64,000 nucleotides of DNA from Bacteroidales bacterium (GTDB lineage: Bacteria > Bacteroidota > Bacteroidia > Bacteroidales > UBA10428): positions 62,001 to 126,000 of the forward strand of contig JAFGQZ010000046.1 in assembly GCA_016935435.1 (NCBI GenBank), given 5' to 3'. The notes beneath the pieces were generated by a model. The model ran no database searches. It was not told where the DNA came from and saw only the letters and a program-made list of their open reading frames with translations. Shown one piece after another: positions 36,454-46,886 of this stretch (position 1 is its first letter; each line of letters begins with the position of its first letter). Both the position numbers and the translations under genes were made by a program.

Positions 36454-36951
36454 TTATTCCGAAGGCCTTCCGGCAGCAACTGATTTACTGCGCTCTATCG
36501 ATTGCAGTGCAAGATAGTTGTCACCAAATTTAACGAGGTTTTCCATTTCTTTGTCATATTGGTCGAAGTGGCGTTCTTCATCATCAACGAGTTGTTCAAA
36601 TATTTTTTTTGTTGCCGAATCGGCATTTTTCGAACACTCAAGCGCCCAGTTGTTATAATCCTTTACGCTATTGGTTTCCATTTCGGCAGCCATTTCAAGC
36701 ATTATTTTAACATCGTGCACTTTTTTTACATCGTTCGATGCTTTCATTTCAACTTCGCCTTTCAGGAAAAGGATACGTTCGGCCAAAAGCTCAACGTGCA
36801 TCATTTCTTCAATGGCTGTACGTTTGAAAAGGTTCGAAATCAGGTCGTAACCTAAATCGTCGCAATGAAAATGAAAATACATGTACTGGTGAACGGCTGC
36901 CAGTTCATCTGCAACCGCTTTGTTTAATAGTTCAATACTTTTTTCTCTCAT
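36454..36951 (-). CDS. bfr: Bacterioferritin (ferritin-like iron storage / DNA-protecting protein)
   Basis: Stores iron and limits Fenton chemistry. 165 residues, a four-helix bundle with di-iron ligands: Glu16 (ADELAAVHQYMYFH region), ExxH at Glu49-His52 (IEEMMHVELL) and a second ExxH at EERHFDQY (about 127). Met50/51 matches the haem-ligand position of bacterioferritin. Lies between the peroxiredoxin and catalase genes on the same strand. Confidence 0.9.
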   Translation of the reverse strand: MREKSIELLNKAVADELAAVHQYMYFHFHCDDLGYDLISNLFKRTAIEEMMHVELLAERILFLKGEVEMKASNDVKKVHDVKIMLEMAAEMETNSVKDYNNWALECSKNADSATKKIFEQLVDDEERHFDQYDKEMENLVKFGDNYLALQSIERSKSVAAGRPSE

Positions 36952-37013
36952 AATTATTTTATAGTTTATTTTCTGTCAGCAAAATTTTAAATATGCCAAT
37001 TCGTGTACAAAAA

Positions 37014-38465
37014 TTACAAATCCGATAAAGAAATACCGAGTGCCTTAGCAATACCTTCGCCATAAGCTTTGTCGGCCATCATACAATTTTTTATATGCCT
37101 TATTTTTATTTCTTTAGGAACATCGCCCATAGCCCGCGCTGTATTTCCAAATAAAGCTTCCTGCTGTTCTTTGTTCATTAACCTGAACAAGTCGCCTGCC
37201 TGAGAGTAATAATCGTCGTCTTCGCGGTGATTCCAGTAATCGGCAGCGCCATCAATTTCCAATGGTGGTTCTTTAAATTCGGGTTGTTCCTGCCATTCGC
37301 CGAAGCTGTTTGGTTCGTAGCCTAAGGTTGCGCCATAGTTACCATCAACGCGCATTTGGCCATCGCGGTGGAACATATTCAGGAAGGGGCATCGCGGGCG
37401 GTTTACTGGTATCTGGTAGTGGTTTACTCCCAGTCGGTAACGCTGGGCATCGCCATAAGAGAACAGCCGGCCCTGTAACATTTTATCGGGCGAAAAACCA
37501 ATTCCCGGAACAATATTTGCCGGGTTAAAGGCAGCTTGTTCAACATCGGCAAAGTAGTTTTCGGGGTTTTTGTTCAGCTCGAGAATTCCAACATCTATTA
37601 GAGGGTATTCCTTATGTGACCAGACTTTTGAAAGATCGAAGGGGTTGAATTTGCATTTCTTTGCCTGTTCGTCGCTCATCACTTGTATTTGCATTTTCCA
37701 TTTCGGGAAATCGCCCTTATCGATACTTTCCAAAAGATCGCGCTGGTGGCTTTCGCGGCATTTGCCAATTATTGCTTCGGCTTCCTGGTCGGTAAGGCAT
37801 TTTATGCCTTGCTGGGTTTTAAAATGGAATTTTACCCAAATTCGTTCATTTTTGCTGTTAATAAGGCTGAAGGTATGGCTGCCATAGCCGTTCATGTGCC
37901 TGTAGCTGGCCGGAATGCCCCTTTCGCTCATGGTAATGGTAACCTGGTGCAGCGCTTCGGGAAGGCTTGTCCAGAAATCCCAGTTGTTTAATGCGCTACG
38001 AAGGTTTGTACGGGGGTCGCGTTTTACAGCGTGGTTCAAATCGGGAAATTTTAACGGATCTTTTAAGAAAAAAACCGGGGTGTTGTTGCCAACCAAATCC
38101 CAGTTACCCTCTTCGGTATAAAACTTAATGGCAAACCCCCGAATGTCCCTCTCAGCATCTGCCGCGCCCCGCTCACCTGCAACGGTTGAGAAGCGGACAA
38201 AAACATCGGTTTTCTTTCCTATATCCGAAAACACTTTGGCACGTGTGTATTTTGTGATATCGTGTGTAACTGTAAATGTTCCAAAGGCGCCAGAGCCTTT
38301 TGCGTGCATGCGGCGTTCGGGAATTACTTCACGGTCGAAGTGTGCCAGTTTTTCAAGAAACCATATACTTTGCAACAATGCCGGGCCACGTTTGCCAGCA
38401 GTCATTATGTTTTGGTTGTCTGCCACCGGGGCGCCCGATGTACTGGTGAGCTTTTTGTTTTTCAT
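37014..38465 (-). CDS. katA: Monofunctional haem catalase (small-subunit clade)
   Basis: Converts hydrogen peroxide to water and oxygen. 483 residues, typical for the clade 3, small-subunit catalases. Active-site [11 protein letters not shown] with His54, [10 protein letters not shown] with the catalytic Asn, and [14 protein letters not shown] with the haem-ligating Tyr are present. Follows perR by 68 bases on the same strand; may be co-transcribed or separately PerR-controlled. Confidence 0.97.
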   Translation of the reverse strand: MKNKKLTSTSGAPVADNQNIMTAGKRGPALLQSIWFLEKLAHFDREVIPERRMHAKGSGAFGTFTVTHDITKYTRAKVFSDIGKKTDVFVRFSTVAGERGAADAERDIRGFAIKFYTEEGNWDLVGNNTPVFFLKDPLKFPDLNHAVKRDPRTNLRSALNNWDFWTSLPEALHQVTITMSERGIPASYRHMNGYGSHTFSLINSKNERIWVKFHFKTQQGIKCLTDQEAEAIIGKCRESHQRDLLESIDKGDFPKWKMQIQVMSDEQAKKCKFNPFDLSKVWSHKEYPLIDVGILELNKNPENYFADVEQAAFNPANIVPGIGFSPDKMLQGRLFSYGDAQRYRLGVNHYQIPVNRPRCPFLNMFHRDGQMRVDGNYGATLGYEPNSFGEWQEQPEFKEPPLEIDGAADYWNHREDDDYYSQAGDLFRLMNKEQQEALFGNTARAMGDVPKEIKIRHIKNCMMADKAYGEGIAKALGISLSDL

Positions 38466-38533
38466 AAGACAAGATTTTTTGGTTATATATTTCTGAAATT
38501 GTTTACAGTATTAGTTAATAGGGTTTTACTTTG

Positions 38534-38956
38534 TTATTCATCCTTAAATTTACCAGAAATTTGAAGTTTGATATCTTCTATTGTGAACCCGTCAATTTGT
38601 TTTGTCCGGAAATAATTCTTGATTAATTCATCAAGGCCTTCATCAATATAATCTTCAATTCGTTCCGATACATTACTGTATAAATGATGGTGTTTTTCCT
38701 GGATCGGGTCGTAACGCATTATATCTTTGTCGGTTTTTACTTTTTTCAGAATGCCTTTTTCAACAAACGTTTCGAGTGTTTTATATACTGTGCCCACAGC
38801 AAGGTTAGGATGATGTTTTTTTATTACAGCAATTATTTCATCGGCCGAGGGATGGTTGTTTAAACTATTTATGGCTTCGAACACGGCTATTCTTTGAGGG
38901 GTTACTTTTAACCCTTTATTTGCAATAGCAAGGGAAACCTTTTTTTTTACTTCCAT
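38534..38956 (-). CDS. perR: Fur-family peroxide regulator (PerR-like)
   Basis: Metal-dependent repressor of peroxide defence. I start at the ATG at 38956 (MEVKKKVSLAIANKGLKVTP), giving 140 residues; the longer frame to 39070 adds a hydrophobic stretch with no family match. HTH: TPQRIAVFEAINSL and HPNLAVGTVYKTLETF. HHHLYSNVSERIEDY holds the metal-binding histidines. No cysteine occurs in the 140-residue protein, so the structural CxxC zinc site of classical Fur/PerR is missing. A perfect 7-1-7 palindrome sits 5 bases before the start, suggesting autoregulation; catalase, bacterioferritin and peroxiredoxin follow. Confidence 0.88.
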   Translation of the reverse strand: MEVKKKVSLAIANKGLKVTPQRIAVFEAINSLNNHPSADEIIAVIKKHHPNLAVGTVYKTLETFVEKGILKKVKTDKDIMRYDPIQEKHHHLYSNVSERIEDYIDEGLDELIKNYFRTKQIDGFTIEDIKLQISGKFKDE

Positions 38957-38961
38957 CTTAA

Positions 38962-38976
38962 TAAGAATAATTCTTA
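38962..38976 (-). promoter_or_regulatory. PerR/Fur-box-like palindrome TAAGAAT-A-ATTCTTA
   Basis: Perfect 7-1-7 palindrome, the same architecture as the PerR and Fur boxes, immediately upstream of the perR start codon (38956). Binding here would block ribosome access or transcription start. Confidence 0.75.
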
Positions 38977-39023
38977 GTTGAGAATGTATAAAGATAGTAT
39001 AAAAAATAATCCATGTCAATAAT

Positions 39024-39056
39024 AAAACAAAAAAACCGGGAAAATGATCCCGGTTT
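39024..39056 (-). terminator. Rho-independent terminator of the secreted HExxH protein gene
   Basis: Stem AAACCGGGA / TCCCGGTTT (39033-39041 and 39048-39056), loop 6 bases, with a minus-strand T-rich tail (39024-39032). It follows the stop at 39116 by about 60 bases and precedes perR. Confidence 0.9.
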
Positions 39057-39115
39057 ATCATTGCCCACAAAATATATAGGGGCAGTATTATTATTAACTT
39101 CTTAGGTGTAAATAT

Positions 39116-42100
39116 TCACTGAACAATTAGTTTAAGTGTTTTTTGACAGGAGTTTGCTTTTAACCTGATAAAATATATTCCTTTCGCAAAGTTTTCTAAA
39201 TGAATGACTTCAATATTTGAAGGCCTGGCCAGGGTGTAAACTTCTTTTCCATCTGCCGAAAAAACAGATATTTCCTGTGTTACCGGTTCGATGTCGGAAT
39301 TAGAAAAAACAATAAAACTTTGTGCCGGGTTTGGACATATTCTTATGTTGTTCCACACTGCATTATTGGCATTTACAAATTCCAAAGTACCATAGGCTTC
39401 GTTGGTAAAAGCCGATACTTCTTGTGTGTTTTCAGCCCTTACCCTGTATTTATAGGTTATACCGCTGGTGGTATTTGTATCAACATAACAGTTTGTGTTT
39501 GCCAATACCTGATCGTAAAACTTAAAATTTCCATCGTCCTCAGCCCTTTCAATTCTGAAGCCCGCTTCATTGTCGGATAGATCTGCCCAGCAAACCTCTA
39601 TTCCCCTTTCGCTGGCTTCGAGCAGCAGGTTTGCCGGTGAAACCAATGGTTGATCGAAAGTAACTGCCGCTACTGTATTTGAATACAACGAATTGGAATG
39701 TTCATTCGAAGTATTAATCCGATAAATATATTTTGTTTTTCTTGTCAGGCCTGAATCGGTGAAAGTTGTAGCCCCTGCTGCAATATTGGTTATGAGTGTA
39801 AATTCTATGCCATTTTCCGACCGTTCAATTCGCGTGCCATGTTCACCCTTCGATAAGTCTATCCAGTAAAGGTTTATTTTGTTTTCCGATACAGCCGAGG
39901 CAACAAGTTTAAGCGGGGCTTCTGGTATAGTATTATCGTGGTAGGACAGCGGAAAATCGATTTGGGCCTGTTTAAACTGGTTTTCCCATTCAATTGGCCA
40001 ACCAAAAGCAAGGGTAGCCTGGGCTTTCAGGTTAAAATTTGCTGCTGCGCTCCAGAAATGCACAAATTCTCCCCAGTTCATTGCACGGGTATAGGAGCCG
40101 TTTTTTTGCGGAAAATGTTCTCCGAGCAGGGTAAAATAATTGTTCAATACAGTTGTTTCGCCAAATTTATCATAAATAGGGAAAAACCAGTTTTTAAACC
40201 ATTGCGAGCCGGCCACAGGAAAATTATCGTATGTGTTGTTGTAGATGTCGGCTGCTTTTTGGGCTTCATCGGGTTTGCCAATGCCCAGATATATGTCGTA
40301 GGTGTAAATTTCCATCCATTTGCTGTCGCCCCAGATGCCAAAAGCAGGCGACTCGCGGACATGTTTCGATGCTCCTTCCACAATGTGCCCGGTTTCATGT
40401 ACAAGAATGCCCAGGTTCCAATCGGTTGAATCGTCCCATGAACCATTCTGTCCCATGTCAATGGCATTTAAGTAATAATGCGATGGATCGAAGTATGTGG
40501 CCGGGTGGCCGCCGCTATATTTATCCTGGTGCATAATAACATACAAACGCGGATCGGAAAAATCGCCATAGGTTGCTTTCGTATAGCGCCATACACGCTC
40601 AGCCATGCTATGGTACCAGGTTATTGAGGGATCCATGTCGTCGTCGATATATACAGCAATATGATCGTTATAGAAAGTTCGTTTTATCAACTGGTTATGT
40701 TCGCCCCATTTTTCCTGAATAGTTTCCGGTGGCAAAGCAGAAAGGGTTTCGGCATTAACAACCGGTGTAAAACCCGATTTGCCGGCACTGTTGAAAGCTC
40801 TAATTTTATAATAATAGCTTGTTAATTCATTAAGTTGAAGGCAGTGGTATTCGGTGTTGTTTTTATCGATAGTAACCGAATCCCAGTCAGAAGCATCGGT
40901 TGACCAGAATATTTCGTAACCATCTTCGTTCGATGATAAATCGTTCCAGGTAAGTATAATCTGGTTATCGGTAACAGCAATTGCCTTTAATGCAGCCGGT
41001 TCTGCAGGAATATCGGTTATGGTTGCCCCTCCGGTTCCGAAGAACTCTATTTCGGCTATTTGCAGCATACCGCCCGAAAGGGTGTTCTGTATCGATAACC
41101 GGTAATATGTATATTCCTCATCGTTATCGAATTGGTATAAATTTCTGGTAAACCTTCCTCCAAATAACTGGTTTTGTTTGGAGTCGGCTAAAATCCATTT
41201 TATACTGTCGTTTGAGCATTCCAAAACCCAGTTTTTGGGGTCGCGTTCCGGTGCATCGTTTGCAGAGGTAATGGCATATTGTGTAACCAGGGTAGGTGAG
41301 GGGGTTTTAAAAATTATCCATCCTGAATTATGGCTTGTGGTTAAATATTTGGTGGTAAAATCATTATCGAAAAGGTTATTATAACCTTCGTTTGCCGGCG
41401 ACGATTCGGTATATTGGGCATAAAATGCCCCACCGGGAGAATTGGTAATATCAGCAAGTTCCGGAGCAACCGGACTGGTTGCCATTGCATAAATATATTG
41501 CGAAGCGCCACTACTATTGCGGGCAGCTATACGATATACATACGAAGAGGAAGCACAAACACCATCAGAATAGTTTTGTGTGTTTTGCGGTAAGTCTGCT
41601 ATTGTAACAAATTCGTTGCCCGATGCCGATTTCTCAAGCAAAAAGCCATCTTCATTTGTTGCCATATCATACCACGATAATTCTATTGATGAATTTTTAT
41701 ATTCTGCTGTAAAATTTGCAGGGGCAGCTGGCACAAAGTTAGTTCCCCAAACTTCAAATTCCGAGAGCTGCGTGTTTGCATCGCCATGGTTTTGTGTTAC
41801 CTGTAATTTGTAAAAACGATATGGGCTTGTATTGTTAAAAAGATAAACCTTTCGTTCGAACCGTTTTAAAAAGTTTTGGTTGCTTTGAATGGAAAGGGCC
41901 TTCCAGTTCATGCCATCATTTGAACCATAGAAAGTCCAGGCTTTTGGATCGCGGTTTGCAAAATCGTTTGCCGAAGTAAGGGCATATTTGTTAACAACTG
42001 CACTGGTGTTCGATTCGAATATTATCCAAAAACTGTTGTTTCGGGTAAGAAATTTGGTGGCTGGCTTTCCGTCTGTAACATTTTCTATTCCTTCGCCGGC

Positions 42101-42247
42101 AGGGGAATTGTTGTACTGATCGGTAATTTTGCCCCCGGTTTCGGTTAGGTTCGAAAAGGTTAAAGTATCAATGGTGGTTTGGGCGTTTATGTAACTATAA
42201 ACATTTAAAAAACCAATTGTCAGTAGTGTAGAAGTCAGTTTGTTCAT
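39116..42247 (-). CDS. Type IX-secreted multidomain protein with HExxH metallopeptidase-like core
   Basis: 1043 residues, exported through the Sec system and then the T9SS. Signal peptide about 1-22. Order: discoidin/F5-8C-like domain (~25-170), Fn3 (~175-262), second discoidin-like domain (~265-405), Fn3 (~415-505), a catalytic-like domain (~510-775) with VHETGHIVEG (His617, Glu618, His621), two more Fn3 domains (~780-960), and a C-terminal sorting domain with CPNPAQSF and YFIRLKANSCQKTLKLIV. The two discoidin-like domains suggest glycan binding; the HExxH core resembles plant/bacterial basic secretory-type peptidases, but its third ligand was not identified. Stands alone. Confidence 0.8.
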   Translation of the reverse strand: MNKLTSTLLTIGFLNVYSYINAQTTIDTLTFSNLTETGGKITDQYNNSPAGEGIENVTDGKPATKFLTRNNSFWIIFESNTSAVVNKYALTSANDFANRDPKAWTFYGSNDGMNWKALSIQSNQNFLKRFERKVYLFNNTSPYRFYKLQVTQNHGDANTQLSEFEVWGTNFVPAAPANFTAEYKNSSIELSWYDMATNEDGFLLEKSASGNEFVTIADLPQNTQNYSDGVCASSSYVYRIAARNSSGASQYIYAMATSPVAPELADITNSPGGAFYAQYTESSPANEGYNNLFDNDFTTKYLTTSHNSGWIIFKTPSPTLVTQYAITSANDAPERDPKNWVLECSNDSIKWILADSKQNQLFGGRFTRNLYQFDNDEEYTYYRLSIQNTLSGGMLQIAEIEFFGTGGATITDIPAEPAALKAIAVTDNQIILTWNDLSSNEDGYEIFWSTDASDWDSVTIDKNNTEYHCLQLNELTSYYYKIRAFNSAGKSGFTPVVNAETLSALPPETIQEKWGEHNQLIKRTFYNDHIAVYIDDDMDPSITWYHSMAERVWRYTKATYGDFSDPRLYVIMHQDKYSGGHPATYFDPSHYYLNAIDMGQNGSWDDSTDWNLGILVHETGHIVEGASKHVRESPAFGIWGDSKWMEIYTYDIYLGIGKPDEAQKAADIYNNTYDNFPVAGSQWFKNWFFPIYDKFGETTVLNNYFTLLGEHFPQKNGSYTRAMNWGEFVHFWSAAANFNLKAQATLAFGWPIEWENQFKQAQIDFPLSYHDNTIPEAPLKLVASAVSENKINLYWIDLSKGEHGTRIERSENGIEFTLITNIAAGATTFTDSGLTRKTKYIYRINTSNEHSNSLYSNTVAAVTFDQPLVSPANLLLEASERGIEVCWADLSDNEAGFRIERAEDDGNFKFYDQVLANTNCYVDTNTTSGITYKYRVRAENTQEVSAFTNEAYGTLEFVNANNAVWNNIRICPNPAQSFIVFSNSDIEPVTQEISVFSADGKEVYTLARPSNIEVIHLENFAKGIYFIRLKANSCQKTLKLIVQ

Positions 42248-42449
42248 GAGAAAAATATTTGTTTAAATACCTTATCTAAAGGTAGCCATCAATTAAAACA
42301 TATATATACCGGCATAAGCCATTTGACCATTCTTGCAAAAATATATACTGTTTTGGCACTAATCAATACGTGTACTTAAGCCTAATAAAAATTAAAAGCA
42401 TATTAAGTTGGGGAACAATGTATGATAAAGAATTTAGAATATTTACATC

Positions 42450-43223
42450 TTAAATAAGCCCCAAAGCTAAAGCCGAAGAAATAAGAATAAGCATTACAGC
42501 AACCAAAAGCTGAATACTTCGCAAGGTAACTTTCCGAAGCAGGGCTTTGCCAATGATTGCCCCGGCAATGGCAGACAGCGTTGCTGAAACCAGAAGGGGA
42601 ATATATTCGTGTAAACGAGCCGTAGCAAACTGCGAAGCATATACTGTTAACCTGGATATATCGACCATACAGGCTATAACAACGCCGGTAGCAATATACG
42701 ATTCTTTCGACAAACCGGTTTTAATGAGGAATGCACTGCGTATGGCTCCCTGGATTCCCGATAGGCCTCCAAAGAAGCCGCTTAATAAACCGCCCAGTGG
42801 TAGTTTATCTTTAGAGAATTGAACTTTTTGAAATGCAGGAACAATTTCGAGAAGAGAAAATGCTATAAGAAGTATGGCAATTGTAAGTTTTACAGGAGTA
42901 ATTTCATAGAGTTTATTGCCCATTTCATATTGGTAAACCGCAGGCATTGAAGTAATACGTATTAAAAGCCACGCCCCGGCAAAAGATGCAAGAATTGCCG
43001 GTAAGCCAAACCGCAAAAGCACTGTTTTATTGGCGTATTTTCCTACCAGGGCAAGTTTAAAAAGGTTATTTGCGAAATGTACAACCCCTGTTAGTGCAAT
43101 GGCAATATCAACCGGGAAAAATATTGCAAACACAGGTGCAAGTATGGTGCCAAGCCCAAACCCGGAGAAAAAGGTAAGCATAGAGGCCCCAAAGGCGGCT
43201 AAAACAATAATTAATACTTCCAT
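42450..43223 (-). CDS. TSUP (TauE/SafE) family membrane transporter
   Basis: 257 residues, eight or so helices; [20 protein letters not shown] and [17 protein letters not shown] are the family's repeated motifs. TSUP proteins export small anions such as sulfite or sulfonates. It starts 13 bases inside the end of acr3, so it is translated with the arsenic operon; a role with a thio- or organo-arsenic species is a guess from position. Confidence 0.85.
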   Translation of the reverse strand: MEVLIIVLAAFGASMLTFFSGFGLGTILAPVFAIFFPVDIAIALTGVVHFANNLFKLALVGKYANKTVLLRFGLPAILASFAGAWLLIRITSMPAVYQYEMGNKLYEITPVKLTIAILLIAFSLLEIVPAFQKVQFSKDKLPLGGLLSGFFGGLSGIQGAIRSAFLIKTGLSKESYIATGVVIACMVDISRLTVYASQFATARLHEYIPLLVSATLSAIAGAIIGKALLRKVTLRSIQLLVAVMLILISSALALGLI

Positions 43224-44242
43224 TTATTTGCCAATTTTACAAGCGATAACATTACCGGAACTTCAACCAATACGCCAACAACTGTTACCATTGCAGCAGG
43301 TGATTGTAATCCGAATAAAGCTATTGCAACGGCTACTGCCAGTTCAAAAAAGTTGCTTGCACCAATCATTGCAGCAGGAGAACAAATGGCATGAGGAAGT
43401 TTTAATTTTCTTCCTCCAAACCAAGCAACAAAGAAGATAAAGTAGGTTTGAATTACCAACGGAATAGCTACTAATAAAATAATCAAAGGATTCTCTACGA
43501 TAATATTACCTTGAAATGCAAATAAAAGAATCAATGTAAGCAATAAGGCAATGATTGAAACAGGTTTAAATTTTGGTAAGAACTGGTTTTTAAACCAATC
43601 TTCTCCTTTTCTTTTTATAAGCATTTTATGAGTGATATACCCTGCAAATAGAGGAACAACCACAAAAACTACAATACTTGCAACTAAAGTGTCATAAGGT
43701 ATGGTAATGTTTGTAATTCCCAAAAGCAAACCAACAATTGGAATAAAAGCAACTAAAATTATCAAGTCGTTAACTGAAACCTGAACTAAGGTATAGTTAG
43801 GGTCGCCATCAGTAAGGTAGCTCCAAACAAATACCATAGCTGTACATGGTGCTGCGCCTAAAAGAATTGCCCCGGCAATGTATTCTCCTGCCTGTTCGGG
43901 CGAGATAAATGCCGAATATAGTTTTGAGAAAAATATCCATGCAAAGAATGCCATTGTAAATGGTTTAATGAGCCAATTTACGACAACTGTTAATACTAAT
44001 CCTTTAGGACGGTTACCCACGTTTTTGATACTTGAAAAATCAACCTGAAGCATCATCGGGTAAATCATTAGCCAAACTAATATAGCAACCGGAATATTTA
44101 CCTTGTAAACCTCCATACTGCTAAACACCTGAACACTATCACCTGCTAAATATCCAATACCGATACCTACTGCGATACACAGAGCAACCCAAAGGGTCAG
44201 GTATTTTTCAAAAAAACCAATCTGTTTTTTATTGTTGCCCAT
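43211..44242 (-). CDS. acr3: Arsenite efflux permease, ACR3 family
   Basis: Exports As(III) from the cytoplasm using the proton motive force. 343 residues, ten helices. [20 protein letters not shown] carries the conserved Cys required for arsenite transport, and [15 protein letters not shown] is another family motif. Overlaps arsM by 14 bases and the TSUP gene by 13, so the three are translationally coupled. Confidence 0.95.
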   Translation of the reverse strand: MGNNKKQIGFFEKYLTLWVALCIAVGIGIGYLAGDSVQVFSSMEVYKVNIPVAILVWLMIYPMMLQVDFSSIKNVGNRPKGLVLTVVVNWLIKPFTMAFFAWIFFSKLYSAFISPEQAGEYIAGAILLGAAPCTAMVFVWSYLTDGDPNYTLVQVSVNDLIILVAFIPIVGLLLGITNITIPYDTLVASIVVFVVVPLFAGYITHKMLIKRKGEDWFKNQFLPKFKPVSIIALLLTLILLFAFQGNIIVENPLIILLVAIPLVIQTYFIFFVAWFGGRKLKLPHAICSPAAMIGASNFFELAVAVAIALFGLQSPAAMVTVVGVLVEVPVMLSLVKLANKWKY

Positions 44243-45044
44243 TTTTTGTTGCGTTTACTGTTATACTATAAATACCAATCTTTTTACGTTTGAATTCTCT
44301 TATTTCATCAAGTGTGGTGTAGTTCAAGAGAATGTTGTTTGGGATTTCGATTTCTTTTTCCTTTTTAACTTCAACGTTGGTAAATCCTTGTTCTCTGATA
44401 ATGGCTATGTAAGCATCTTTTAAGATTGCCCCTGAAACACAGCCGGCATACATCTCGGCTGCTTCCTGTAATTTTTGAGGAAGTTCCCCGGTCAACACCA
44501 CATCGGAAATGCAGAAATGACCGCCCGGCTTTAACACACGGTAAATTTCACTAAAAGCCTTTTGTTTATCAGGAACCAGGTTTAGCACACAATTACTGAC
44601 AACTACATCGAACGAATTATCATGAAGGGGCATTTGTTCAATATCACCCTTTACAAAATCAATGTTTTTAAACCCTGTTTTTTCAAGGTTCTTGTTTGCT
44701 TTATCCAACATGGCATCGGTAAAGTCTATTCCTGTTACATGCCCTGTTTCGCCAACAATACTACGGGCTACAAAACAGTCATTGCCTGCTCCTGAACCCA
44801 AATCCAGTAAGTGGTTTCCTGCTTTTATTTCAGCATATTGTGTAGGTAAACCGCATCCCAATCCAAGGTCAGCATCAGTATTATGTCCTTCGATATTTGC
44901 ATATTCATCACCAATCATGCTAAACTCTAATCCACCACAACAGCCCGAAGGGCCACAACAGGAAGATTGCCCCTGAATTTTGCTTTGTTTTGCAATTTCA
45001 CCGTATTTTTCCTGCACAATAAGTTTTAAATCTTCGGCTTTCAT
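44229..45044 (-). CDS. arsM: Arsenite S-adenosylmethionine methyltransferase
   Basis: Methylates As(III) to mono-, di- and trimethyl arsenicals. 271 residues: SAM fold with [11 protein letters not shown] and [14 protein letters not shown]; the three catalytic cysteines are Cys64, Cys152 and Cys202, matching the conserved set. An N-terminal CCGPSGCC (about 29-36) is a typical extra metal-binding cysteine cluster. Overlaps arsC by 4 bases upstream and acr3 by 14 downstream. Confidence 0.95.
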   Translation of the reverse strand: MKAEDLKLIVQEKYGEIAKQSKIQGQSSCCGPSGCCGGLEFSMIGDEYANIEGHNTDADLGLGCGLPTQYAEIKAGNHLLDLGSGAGNDCFVARSIVGETGHVTGIDFTDAMLDKANKNLEKTGFKNIDFVKGDIEQMPLHDNSFDVVVSNCVLNLVPDKQKAFSEIYRVLKPGGHFCISDVVLTGELPQKLQEAAEMYAGCVSGAILKDAYIAIIREQGFTNVEVKKEKEIEIPNNILLNYTTLDEIREFKRKKIGIYSITVNATKNGQQ

Positions 45045-45466
45045 AACTGAGGTTTTATTTGTTCGTCATAAAACTTGCAGAAACTTTGTTTTATCTCGTC
45101 ACGGACACGGATAAATTCGCTCCAGATAAATTCGTCTGTACCTGTTGCGTGCGATGGGTCGTCAAAACCGATGTGTAATCGGTGCTTTACTTTTCCCATA
45201 AAGGCAGGACAAGCCTCGTTTGCCCCACCGCATACGGTTATTACATAATCCCATTCATCTTTCAGGTACATGTCCACAGAATCGGAGGTGTGATGACTTA
45301 TATCAATTCCGATTTCAGCCATTGCCTTTACAGCTTTATCGTTCAGTTGGCCCGATGCTTCTGTTCCTGCCGAGCACACAGTAATGTTTGGGTCGAACGA
45401 TTGTAAGAAGCCGTGTGCCATTTGGCTGCGGCAGCTGTTGCCTGTACATAGAATCAAGACTTTCAT
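45041..45466 (-). CDS. arsC: Arsenate reductase, thioredoxin-dependent (LMW-PTP type)
   Basis: Reduces arsenate to arsenite. 141 residues with the PTP-like loop CTGNSCRS (Cys7, Cys12, Arg13) and the redox pair Cys79/Cys86 in VCGGANEACP that relays to thioredoxin. Overlaps arsM by 4 bases. The small thioredoxin-like gene early in this operon is an obvious reductant candidate. Confidence 0.95.
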   Translation of the reverse strand: MKVLILCTGNSCRSQMAHGFLQSFDPNITVCSAGTEASGQLNDKAVKAMAEIGIDISHHTSDSVDMYLKDEWDYVITVCGGANEACPAFMGKVKHRLHIGFDDPSHATGTDEFIWSEFIRVRDEIKQSFCKFYDEQIKPQL

Positions 45467-45515
45467 TATGCAGTTGTATTAATAATCAGTTACATTGTAT
45501 TTATTACTTACAAAG

Positions 45516-46841
45516 CTAAAAAAGGACTCCGAAAACAAATCCGCTAAGCGTTGCCATTACAACAACAAGGGCCACATAAACTATGGTTTTTTGTGTACCC
45601 ATTACACCTCGAATAACCAACATATTGGGTAGCGATAATGACGGGCCGGCAAGTAATAATGCCAAAGCAGGGCCTTTTCCCATACCGGCAGCTATTAACC
45701 CTTGTAGTATAGGCACTTCGGTAAGTGTGGCAAAATACATGAATGCCCCAACAATAGAAGCAAAGAAATTCGAGAATACCGAGTTGCCCCCGACAAAACT
45801 GGCAATCCATGTATTGGGAATTATGCCGGCCATTGCTGTGTTGTCGTGGGTTGACCCAAGAAGGAAACCTGCAATAACAACCCCTATAGCCAGTAATGGC
45901 ATAATTTGTTTGGCGAAATCCCAGGTAGAAAGTGTCCATTCCTTGTTTTCCGGTTCCCGTTTATCGAAAAGAGTAATAACAGCAACAGCACCAATTCCAA
46001 CAACCATCGGGATTAAAGGCGATGGACTGATAAAAGCTGAAACCGCAGTAGCAACAGCAGCAAGTAATACATACTGCCATTTTAATTTAAGGATATAGAT
46101 TAATGAGAAAACCAACACAACACCAAAGGCAGAAGTTATATACCATTTGTTTGCCCATAACCAATACCAGCCACCGCTTGTAACATCGTTACCAGGTTTG
46201 CCCCAGTTTGCAAAAACAAGGATAAGTACAAGGGTGAAAAAATGCAGGGCTGTTTGCCACATGGGGCGTTTTTCAGGCATATCCGGGAAGTTTATTTGTT
46301 CTTCGCGCTTCGCTTTTTCTTCCTTACGGTATATAAGCGACATAGCAGAACCAATAACTATTGCAAAAACAACAGCACCTATAACACGGGCAACCCCCAT
46401 TTCAAACCCTAAAATACGGGCTGTAAGTATAATTGCCAGTATGTTGATGGCAGGGCCTGAATACAGAAAGGCAATGGCTGGGCCTAATCCAGCACCTCTT
46501 TTATGAATACTTGAAAACAGAGGTAAAATGGTACAGCTACATACTGCAAGGATTGTCCCCGAAACGGAAGCAACTGTATAAGCAACCCACTTTTTGGCTT
46601 TTGCACCGAAATATTTCATTACAGCCCCCTGGCTCACAAAAACCGATATTACCCCGGCAATAAAAAAGGCGGGCAATAAACAAAGAATTACATGCTCCTG
46701 TGCATACCACTTTGTTAAATCGAATGTAGCCATAATGGCTTCTTTAAACCTGGCACTTTCCAAAGGCATAAAGAATGCAAACAGAAATACGACGATTATC
46801 CATGTCAGTATTTTAATTTCTTTTTTCCATTCCATATTCAT
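45516..46841 (-). CDS. ArsP / YraQ-type permease
   Basis: 441 residues, about ten helices in two halves, of the DUF318/SO_0444 permease family that includes ArsP, an exporter of trivalent organoarsenicals such as methylarsenite. TILAVCSCTILPLFSSIHKRGAG is the first-half signature (paired cysteines) and YFATLTEVPILQGL with GPSLSLPNMLVI the second. Given its place between arsG and arsC, organoarsenic export is the best guess; other family members have different roles. Confidence 0.85.
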   Translation of the reverse strand: MNMEWKKEIKILTWIIVVFLFAFFMPLESARFKEAIMATFDLTKWYAQEHVILCLLPAFFIAGVISVFVSQGAVMKYFGAKAKKWVAYTVASVSGTILAVCSCTILPLFSSIHKRGAGLGPAIAFLYSGPAINILAIILTARILGFEMGVARVIGAVVFAIVIGSAMSLIYRKEEKAKREEQINFPDMPEKRPMWQTALHFFTLVLILVFANWGKPGNDVTSGGWYWLWANKWYITSAFGVVLVFSLIYILKLKWQYVLLAAVATAVSAFISPSPLIPMVVGIGAVAVITLFDKREPENKEWTLSTWDFAKQIMPLLAIGVVIAGFLLGSTHDNTAMAGIIPNTWIASFVGGNSVFSNFFASIVGAFMYFATLTEVPILQGLIAAGMGKGPALALLLAGPSLSLPNMLVIRGVMGTQKTIVYVALVVVMATLSGFVFGVLF

Positions 46842-46886
46842 CCATTTAAATTGTTTGTGTAATGCCGAACAATCATTATAATTTTT

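Noticed and set aside
38957-39070. Longer N-terminus of the PerR-like gene to 39070
   Set aside because: The added 38 residues are hydrophobic with no family match, and the 7-1-7 palindrome and terminator lie inside that stretch; the ATG at 38956 fits the Fur family.
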